NCBI GenBank assembly: GCA_030698645.1
Contig: JAUYMV010000346.1
Span: 1 to 9,297, forward strand
Source: Mesorhizobium sp.
GTDB taxonomy: Bacteria; Pseudomonadota; Alphaproteobacteria; Rhizobiales; Rhizobiaceae
Direction of reading: 5' to 3'
DNA length: 9,297 bases
The notes under the pieces are model-generated. The model worked only from the letters and a program-made list of their open reading frames with translations, was not told the DNA's origin and made no database searches. Both the position numbers and the translations under genes were made by a program. This document shows, one piece after another, positions 4,752 to 9,297 of the stretch. Within the stretch, counting starts at the first letter, position 1. Every line of letters begins with the position of its first letter.

Positions 4752-5981
4752 ATGCCTCTCCCCACGCCGCCCGATTCGAGGCATGATCCCGCCGACCCAA
4801 CCGCGAGTCGTCCGATGCCGGAGGCGCCCGCAGAACCCAGTACCAGGCATACCCGTCTCGACCTCTGGTTCGAGCGGGCGCTGGGCGACCGTCTGCCGCA
4901 GCATCTCGGCTCCGGCTGGCTGTCCGGCCTGCTCGGCCTGCTGCTGTCGGCCGGCGCCTTCTGCGCCGTGCTGGTGTTCCGCTTTCCAGAATGGCTGACG
5001 ATGGGCGAACTGCGGTCGCTCTATCCCGTCGACACCATGCGCAACCTGCTGACGCTTTCCATCGTCGCCGGCTTCTTCTTCTCCTCCCTCAACATCCTGC
5101 TCCGCCCGTCCAAGAAGCTCGGCCTCGCCGGCCTATGCCTGGCGACCGGCGCGGTCCTGCTCGGCGGCGCCGGCGTCGAGGTCGCGCCCGGCCGCGACGC
5201 GCCCGTCCATCTCGGCTTCGACTGGCTGGTGCTGAACGTCGTGCTGCTCAGCCTCGTCTTCGTGCCGCTCGAGAGGCTGTTTCCGCTGCGGCCCGAACAG
5301 GGCACGTTCCGCCCTGGCTGGACCACCGACGGCATCTACTTCATCGTCAGCCATGTCGCCGTCGAGCTTCTGACCTTCTTCACTTTGCTGCCCGCCACGC
5401 TCGTCTCGCAGGCCTGGCAGGCCCGTTGGTTGGGCGCGCAGATGGCCAACCTGCCGGTCGTCGCGCAGGTCTTCCTGGTCATGCTGGTCGCCGACCTGAC
5501 GCAATACTGGGTGCATCGCGGCTTCCACCGCATCGGCTGGGCCTGGCCGTTCCACGCCATCCACCATTCGACGCGCAACATGGACTGGCTGGCCGGCTCG
5601 CGCCTGCACGTCGTCGACATCGTCGCCACGCGCGCGCTGATCCTGGTGCCGCTCTTCGTCCTCGGCTTCTCCGAGACCGCGCTCTACATCTGGCTCGCCA
5701 TCGTCGCGGTCCAGGCGACGCTCAACCACGTCAACATGCCGCTCAGGCTGCGCTGGATCGAACAGATCCTGGTGACGCCGCGCTTCCACCACTGGCATCA
5801 CGCGGTGTCGCCGATCGACAAGAACTTCGCCGTCCACTTTCCGTGGATCGACCGCCTCTTCGGCACCTATCACATGCCGGGCGATCTCTGGCCCGACGAG
5901 GTCGGCATCCATGGCGACCCGGTGCCCGACGATTTCGGGCGCCAGCTGGTCTGGCCGTTCCGCAAGGCGGCCGGCGGCTGA
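4752..5981 (+). CDS. Sterol desaturase / fatty acid hydroxylase family membrane protein
   Basis: This 409-residue integral membrane di-iron oxygenase-like protein has the three histidine clusters of the family: H255-RGF-H259, H268-AI-HH272 and H346-HW-HH350, plus N325-H326. These bind two irons for O2-dependent hydroxylation or desaturation of a lipid. Membrane segments appear at about 56-77, 98-117, 124-140, 155-172, 195-220 and 236-251, with another at about 294-320 between the second and third clusters. The N-terminal 40 residues are Pro-rich and charged. The ATG at 4752 and another at 4815 (residue 22) are both possible; neither has a strong ribosome site. It follows the SDR gene by 19 nt, as expected for an oxidation pathway pair. 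Hydroxylation of fatty acids, hopanoids, carotenoids or ornithine lipids are all options; the sequence does not decide. It converges on the DUF421 gene with a 16-nt gap. Confidence 0.88.
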   Translation: MPLPTPPDSRHDPADPTASRPMPEAPAEPSTRHTRLDLWFERALGDRLPQHLGSGWLSGLLGLLLSAGAFCAVLVFRFPEWLTMGELRSLYPVDTMRNLLTLSIVAGFFFSSLNILLRPSKKLGLAGLCLATGAVLLGGAGVEVAPGRDAPVHLGFDWLVLNVVLLSLVFVPLERLFPLRPEQGTFRPGWTTDGIYFIVSHVAVELLTFFTLLPATLVSQAWQARWLGAQMANLPVVAQVFLVMLVADLTQYWVHRGFHRIGWAWPFHAIHHSTRNMDWLAGSRLHVVDIVATRALILVPLFVLGFSETALYIWLAIVAVQATLNHVNMPLRLRWIEQILVTPRFHHWHHAVSPIDKNFAVHFPWIDRLFGTYHMPGDLWPDEVGIHGDPVPDDFGRQLVWPFRKAAGG

Positions 5982-5987
5982 GCCGGC
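5970..5987. terminator. Possible two-way terminator hairpin between convergent genes
   Basis: GCCGGC at 5970-5975 and 5982-5987 can pair around the loop GGCTGA, which contains the stop codon of the desaturase-like gene. It lies where two genes converge, 16 nt apart. There is no T-run and GCCGGC is common in this genome, so support is weak. Confidence 0.2.
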
Positions 5988-5997
5988 GCCAGGTCCG

Positions 5998-6567
5998 CTA
6001 CCAGCCCTGGCGGTCGGGGTGGGGCGGGATCGTGGTCTTGACCTTCCGCGCCTTGGCGGCGGATCGGCGGAAGAGCGACAGCTTGCCCGAGTTCTCGAAG
6101 AAGGCGACCTCGACCTCGCCGGTGTCGCGCACGCCTTCCAGGCGCAGCAGCGTCATCAGCTCGCGCTCGGTCAGCGTGCCGGAGCCGAGCGCCTCCTCGC
6201 GGATCCTGCCGTCCTCGACGACCAGCAGCGGCTTGCCCTCGACCGCGTCCTCGAGGTTGTGGAACCGGTTGAACACGAAGCCGGTCAGCCGGTGCAGCAC
6301 GATCACCACGGTGATGACGAGGATGCCCTGGAACAGTCCGACCTCGGGATAGAACATCGGGTCGCCGGCCGCCGAGCCGACCGCGATGACCAGCACGAAT
6401 TCGAACGGCCCGATCTGGCCGATGCCGCCCTGGCCGACCATGCGGGCGAGGAAGATCGTGTAGAGATACATGACCAGCGTGCGGAACAGGATCTCGAGAT
6501 AGAACACCAGATTGGCGGTCTCGGCCGCGCCGAACAGGATGCGCCAGATGTCGAAGCCGTCCTGCAT
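5998..6567 (-). CDS. DUF421 / YetF family membrane protein
   Basis: This 189-residue protein has three membrane segments (about 19-42, 54-70 and 78-100) followed by a small soluble domain. The first part contains LARMVGQGGIGQIGPFEFVLVIAVGSAAGDP, where the family shows R-x-x-G-x-R-x-I-G-x-L-x-x-F-E/D and AxGSAxGDP-like signatures. The soluble part reads GKPLLVVEDGRIREEAL, then LTERELMTLLRLEGVRDTGEVEVAFFENSGKLSLFR, the typical YetF C-terminal domain with the E-x-E-x-x-G-x-L pattern. Function is not established; Bacillus members are linked to the spore envelope, but that role does not carry over to this organism. ATG 6567 is well supported by GGGAGG six nt upstream. The end PPHPDRQGW is specific to this protein. 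Confidence 0.9.
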   Translation of the reverse strand: MQDGFDIWRILFGAAETANLVFYLEILFRTLVMYLYTIFLARMVGQGGIGQIGPFEFVLVIAVGSAAGDPMFYPEVGLFQGILVITVVIVLHRLTGFVFNRFHNLEDAVEGKPLLVVEDGRIREEALGSGTLTERELMTLLRLEGVRDTGEVEVAFFENSGKLSLFRRSAAKARKVKTTIPPHPDRQGW

Positions 6568-6690
6568 TGTGCCCTCCCGGCGCGCCGATCGTCAGCGACA
6601 CGCCCAAACGTGTCGGCCGAAACGCGCGGCCGGCCGCGCGGTTCCGCGGCCGTCCGGCCCACGCCCTTGGTGCTGGAGGGTTCTGGAGGA

Positions 6691-7173
6691 CTACTGGGGC
6701 TTGCCCTTCGCCCAGGTAACGTCCTGGCCGTAGAGCGGCACGGTGGAGATCGCCATCTTGGCCGAGCCGTCCTGCACCTGGCGTGTGTGCGAGAGGTAGA
6801 TCAGCGTATCGTTCTTCTTGTCGTAGATGCGGTTCACCACCTGCTGCTTCCAGATCAGGCTGATGCCCTGGTTGAACACCTCCTCGCCATCCTTGGAAAG
6901 ATCGATATCGCCGATCGAGATCGGGCCGGTCTGGCGGCAGGCGATCGAGGTGTTGGACGGGTCTTCGAACCAGTTGCCCTTCTGCAGCCGGTCGATGATG
7001 CCGCGTTCGAAATAGGAAATATGGCAGGTGACGCCCGAGACTTCCGGATCGGTGATCGCCTCGATGATGATGTCGTTGCCGAACCAGTCGACGCCGACCT
7101 CGCCGACCTTTTCGGCGAGCGCCGGCGCGCAAAGAATGGGCAAGGCGAAAAGGGCGGCGGCAAGGCGGTTCAT
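6691..7173 (-). CDS. creA: CreA family secreted protein
   Basis: This 160-residue protein matches the CreA family, small periplasmic proteins of unknown function found beside the creBCD genes in E. coli; no creBCD genes are seen here. A Sec signal peptide (MNRLAAALFALPILCAPALA, cleavage expected after residue 20) is followed by EKVGEVGVDWFGNDIIIEAI. Then comes the family core: DPEVSGVTCHISYFERG, DPSNTSIACRQTGPI, and a C-terminal part with LIYLSHTRQVQDGSAKMAISTVPLYG. Cys50 and Cys79 are the two conserved Cys and may form a disulfide. ATG 7173 is chosen because AGGAG lies 7 nt upstream; the in-frame ATG at 7179 would be only one base from it. Longer in-frame extension upstream is unrelated to the family. 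It lies 123 nt upstream of the DUF421 gene on the same strand; co-transcription is possible, but that gap has room for a promoter. Confidence 0.93.
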   Translation of the reverse strand: MNRLAAALFALPILCAPALAEKVGEVGVDWFGNDIIIEAITDPEVSGVTCHISYFERGIIDRLQKGNWFEDPSNTSIACRQTGPISIGDIDLSKDGEEVFNQGISLIWKQQVVNRIYDKKNDTLIYLSHTRQVQDGSAKMAISTVPLYGQDVTWAKGKPQ

Positions 7174-7253
7174 CGACATTCTCCTGATCCAGGCGCGCGG
7201 CGCCGTTTCGCCGATCAATTGGGGAAGCGGGCGCGCCTTTGCAAGCGGAGGCC

Positions 7254-7751
7254 CTAGTCTTCGGCGACCGCCATGCGCGACAGCACCGACGACTTGAGTA
7301 CGAACTGATGGAATAGGGCGCCGGCGACATGCAGGACAACCAGCAGGAACAGAATTGCGAACGCAAGGAAATGAGCCCCAGCGGCCTGCTCCACGCCGAG
7401 GAACCATGCCACCGCACCGCTGATCGGCATGCCGATGATGAGCGCGTAGATCCCGAAATGCGTGGCATGGGCGAGAAACTTCAGCGGCGCCGGCTCGTTG
7501 GCCGGCAGCGGCGGCACGCCGCGCGTGAAGCGCAGGACCAGCCGCCAGATCGCCAGCACCAGGATGGTGAAGCCGAGGGCGATATGCAGAAAGGCCAGTG
7601 GCGGCGTCGCAAGAACCTCCCCGTCCTGATAGGCGTCCCAAGCATTTACGATGCTCTCATGCGCGAGGAACTGCAGGACGATGAGCAGGGCGACCGTCCA
7701 GTGCAGTCCGATCTGCAGGGCGGAGTATCCGGTGCGCGCGGCCTTGACCAT
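7254..7751 (-). CDS. Cytochrome b561-type (YceJ/CybB-like) membrane protein
   Basis: This 165-residue four-helix membrane protein should bind two b hemes and pass electrons between quinones and other carriers. Helices are at about 14-31, 52-75, 95-117 and 126-150. Candidate heme ligands are H17 in GLHW (helix 1), H56 in FLHIALG (helix 2), H95 or H98 in AHATHFGIYAL (helix 3), and H141 and H148 in LHVAGALFHQFV (helix 4), the usual pattern of the bacterial cytochrome b561 / Ni-Fe hydrogenase b-type family. The signature YxxxQIxLHW is present at the N terminus. ATG 7751 is supported by GGGAG seven nt upstream. E. coli CybB oxidises superoxide; a similar role here is only an analogy. It is divergent from the small protein-SCO1 genes across 116 nt, and 80 nt separate it from creA on the same strand. 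Confidence 0.92.
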   Translation of the reverse strand: MVKAARTGYSALQIGLHWTVALLIVLQFLAHESIVNAWDAYQDGEVLATPPLAFLHIALGFTILVLAIWRLVLRFTRGVPPLPANEPAPLKFLAHATHFGIYALIIGMPISGAVAWFLGVEQAAGAHFLAFAILFLLVVLHVAGALFHQFVLKSSVLSRMAVAED

Positions 7752-7831
7752 GACGACTCTCCCATGAATGTGCTTGACCGTAGGCCTTCCCCACGCGCCG
7801 CTCAAGCGGCCTGAAACGCGGCATCTTGCCC

Positions 7832-7861
7832 TTTGCGCGCGCCTGTCCAAGCGCCTATATT
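7832..7861 (+). promoter_or_regulatory. Candidate promoter of the small protein-SCO1-prmA genes
   Basis: CTATAT at 7855-7860 (TATATT at 7856-7861) is a full match to the rhizobial -10 element, and TTGCGC at 7833-7838 stands 17 bp upstream of TATATT. The -10 ends 6 bp before the ATG at 7868, so the transcript would begin at or near the start codon, which has no clear Shine-Dalgarno. The -35 match is only partial. Confidence 0.4.
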
Positions 7862-7867
7862 CAGGCC

Positions 7868-8029
7868 ATGAACCGCCCCGCCCCCATCTCCACTGCCACG
7901 CTTGCAAGAGCCGGCCTCGCGACCGCGGCCTTCGCGGCGGCGAGCGGCGTCGCGTTCGCCGCGTGGATCGGCAACGGCGCGGAAATCTTCCTGACCATGG
8001 CCTCCAACGGCCTCGCCTGGTGCTTCTAG
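7868..8029 (+). CDS. Small membrane protein preceding SCO1
   Basis: This 53-residue protein reads MNRPAPISTATLARAGLATA, then an Ala-rich hydrophobic helix (about 12-32, LATAAFAAASGVAFAAW), then IGNGAEIFLTMASNGLAWCF. It looks like a signal-anchor or a secreted peptide with a short outside tail. Similar short proteins with a W-x-x-N/D-G-x-x-I-F ... G-L-x-W-C-F/L end occur before SCO genes in rhizobia; I know of no assigned function. The ATG at 7868 fits the likely promoter and gives the positive N terminus; an in-frame ATG at 7826 lies upstream of the promoter and is rejected. The single Cys near the C terminus would face the periplasm, where it could bind copper or pair with SCO1, but this is only a guess from position. 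The SCO1 start is 34 nt downstream. Confidence 0.65.
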   Translation: MNRPAPISTATLARAGLATAAFAAASGVAFAAWIGNGAEIFLTMASNGLAWCF

Positions 8030-8063
8030 CACTGTCACGAACCCCAACCCCGGCGGCATCGAA

Positions 8064-8645
8064 TTGAACACGCGCTCCCTTCTCGTCGGCATGATCGTGC
8101 TGATCGCCATCGCCGCGGGCGGCCTGTCCTACTATTGGTACGACAGGATGGCCGGCGGAGAGCCCTATGGCGCGCCGTTCGCGCTCGTCGACCAGCGTGG
8201 CGAGCCGATCACCGAGGCGGCGTTCCGCGCCCAGCCCTCGGCGGTCTTCTTCGGCTTCACCCATTGTCCGGAAATCTGTCCGACGACGCTGTTCGAACTC
8301 GACGGCTGGCTTAAGCAGCTCGGCCCGGACGGCGACAAGATCCGCGCCTTCTTCGTCTCGGTCGATCCCGAGCGCGACACGCCCGAACTGATGAACCAGT
8401 ATGTCTCCAACGTCTCGACGCGCATCACCGGGGTCACCGGCGCGCCCGACAAGGTGGCCGCGATGGCCAAGGCGTTCGGCATCTATTCGCGCAAGGTCGA
8501 CACCGGCGACGGTGAATATACGATGGATCACACCGCCTCGATCATCCTGCTCGACCGCGGCGGCGATTTCGCCGGCACCATCGCCTATGGCGAAAATCCG
8601 GAAAACGCGATCGCCAAGCTGAAGCGGCTGGCGGCCGGGACGTGA
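8064..8645 (+). CDS. SCO1/SenC family copper chaperone
   Basis: This 193-residue membrane-anchored thioredoxin-fold protein delivers copper to the CuA centre of cytochrome c oxidase or acts as a thiol reductase in its assembly. One membrane helix lies at about 7-25. The SCO domain follows, with FGFTHCPEICPTTL holding the CxxxC pair C68 and C72, FVSVDPERDTPE (97-108), and the third copper ligand H156 in YTMDHTASIILLD. These are the three canonical ligands, so the protein should bind copper. The start is taken as TTG 8064, which gives a basic N terminus (MNTRS) before the helix; ATG 8091 would cut into the helix. It has only a weak GGCGG upstream, so translation may depend on the upstream small ORF. 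prmA starts 7 nt after the stop. The family call is strong; the exact start is less so. Confidence 0.93.
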   Translation: MNTRSLLVGMIVLIAIAAGGLSYYWYDRMAGGEPYGAPFALVDQRGEPITEAAFRAQPSAVFFGFTHCPEICPTTLFELDGWLKQLGPDGDKIRAFFVSVDPERDTPELMNQYVSNVSTRITGVTGAPDKVAAMAKAFGIYSRKVDTGDGEYTMDHTASIILLDRGGDFAGTIAYGENPENAIAKLKRLAAGT

Positions 8646-8652
8646 ACCGCCT

Positions 8653-9297
8653 GTGACGCAGATCCGCTTCTTCCTGCGCGCGTCGAAGGCCGACGCCGGG
8701 CGCATCTATGCCCTGCTCGAAAGCGGCTTCGAGGAGGACGCCTATCCGCTGGCCCTGTTCGAGGTCGACGAGGCGACCGGCCTGCACGAGGTCGCGCTTT
8801 ATGCCGACGAGGACGCGCCCGACACAGGCGCGCGGATCGAGGCTCTTCTCAAGGCCGATTTCCCCGATGTCGTGGTGTCCGTCGAGCCGCTTCCCGACGT
8901 CGATTGGGTGACGACCTCCCTTGCCGGCCTGAAGCCGGTGCGCGCCGGGCGCTTCCTCGTGCATGGCTCGCACGACCGCGACCAGCGCCGCACCGGTGAC
9001 ATCGCCATCGAAATCGAGGCCGGACAGGCTTTCGGCACCGGCCATCACGGCACCACGGCCGGCTGCCTGCGGGTGCTGGGGCAGGTCGTGCGGCGCGAGC
9101 GGCCGCGCCATGCGCTCGACCTCGGCACCGGAAGTGCGGTACTCGCCATCGCGCTGGCGAAACTCGCCCGCATCCCGGTGCTCGCCACCGACATCGATCC
9201 GGTCGCGACGAAGGTGGCTGCGGAAAACGTCCGGCTGAACCAGGTCGCGGCCTTCGTCAGGACCGCGACGGCCACCGGCTTCCATCATCCGCTGTTT
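8653..9297 (+). CDS. prmA: Ribosomal protein L11 methyltransferase PrmA (5' part, runs off the window)
   Basis: The frame runs from GTG 8653 to the right edge without a stop, giving 215 residues of a family usually near 290. PrmA methylates lysines and the N terminus of ribosomal protein L11 using S-adenosylmethionine. The N-terminal L11-recognition part (1-95) begins MTQIRFFLRASKADAGRIYA. The catalytic domain shows GQAFGTGHHGTT (about 124-135), the FGTGxHxTT family signature, then the SAM-binding DLGTGSAVLAIALAKL (156-171) and D180 in ATDIDP, expected to bind the ribose of SAM. The second G of the usual DLGxGxG loop is Ala (residue 162), a mild change. The GTG start follows the SCO1 stop by 7 nt with no strong ribosome site, so coupling with SCO1 is likely. 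The SCO1-prmA order is common in rhizobia. Confidence 0.92.
   Translation, partial: MTQIRFFLRASKADAGRIYALLESGFEEDAYPLALFEVDEATGLHEVALYADEDAPDTGARIEALLKADFPDVVVSVEPLPDVDWVTTSLAGLKPVRAGRFLVHGSHDRDQRRTGDIAIEIEAGQAFGTGHHGTTAGCLRVLGQVVRRERPRHALDLGTGSAVLAIALAKLARIPVLATDIDPVATKVAAENVRLNQVAAFVRTATATGFHHPLF

Noticed and set aside
3815..4765. Long minus-strand ORF of 316 codons opposite the SDR gene
   Set aside because: It is antisense to a clear SDR with all catalytic motifs. In GC-rich DNA the opposite strand often stays open. Its sequence is repetitive Gly/Arg/Asp/Val with no family signature.
4991..7257. Long plus-strand ORFs over the desaturase-like, DUF421 and CreA genes
   Set aside because: They are Arg/Pro/Ala-rich shadows of genes whose families, signal peptides and ribosome sites are clear in other frames.
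5870..7468. 532-codon minus-strand ORF
   Set aside because: It crosses the DUF421, CreA and cytochrome b561 genes in a different frame, and its composition is that of a shadow frame.
1..9297. CRISPR array, transposase, integrase, tRNA or rRNA
   Set aside because: No regularly spaced direct repeats, no DDE or tyrosine recombinase motifs and no tRNA-like cloverleaf or rRNA sequence were recognised by eye. A dedicated scan for tRNA and non-coding RNA would be needed to exclude short ones.

Overview
The window is about 9.3 kb of GC-rich DNA. Protein families, gene order and codon use point to an alphaproteobacterium of the Hyphomicrobiales (rhizobia, Mesorhizobium/Phyllobacteriaceae-like). The main clues are SCO1 directly followed by prmA, a CreA-family protein, a stand-alone PhnA C-terminal domain protein, a Tat-exported L,D-transpeptidase and palindromic intergenic repeats containing GTCATCCCGG/CCGGGATGAC. 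The genus is inferred, not shown.

Left part (1-2400), accessory in character. It opens with the 3' end of a gene for a HEPN-domain protein. This gene is clearly AT-richer than the rest (30/60 GC at 61-120 and 27/60 at 121-180, against 48/60 at 4021-4080, counted by hand) and uses codons such as CTA, TTA, ATA and AGG. A roughly 195-bp palindromic repeat (351-545) separates it from two toxin-antitoxin modules in tandem on the minus strand: a HigB/HigA pair (1791-1195) and a BrnT-like toxin with a ribbon-helix-helix antitoxin (1139-595). The second pair is coupled by a 4-nt GTGA overlap. Upstream of higB are two copies of the palindrome GTATC-N7-GATAC, 31 bp apart, one inside a candidate promoter, as expected for autoregulation by HigA. 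A conserved-looking hypothetical ORF (1998-2399) and a second hairpin-rich repeat (2453-2520) close this part.

Middle part (2541-5981). A Tat-type YkuD L,D-transpeptidase (minus) is divergent from a 72-residue PhnA/YjdM C-terminal domain protein. Then come a short-chain dehydrogenase and a sterol desaturase/fatty acid hydroxylase-like membrane di-iron protein, 19 nt apart and probably co-transcribed.

Right part (5998-9297). Three minus-strand envelope genes follow: a DUF421/YetF protein, a CreA-family secreted protein and a cytochrome b561-type membrane protein. The last is divergent from a plus-strand set: a 53-residue small membrane protein, a SCO1/SenC copper chaperone and prmA, which runs off the window. 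The small protein and SCO1 sit together in a way that suggests cytochrome oxidase copper delivery; the role of the small protein is inferred from position only.

No rRNA, tRNA, CRISPR array, transposase or integrase was recognised. The most useful leads are the HEPN plus double toxin-antitoxin region, the paired higBA operators, three promoters placed for almost leaderless transcripts, and the small protein ahead of SCO1. None is clearly a wholly new system.
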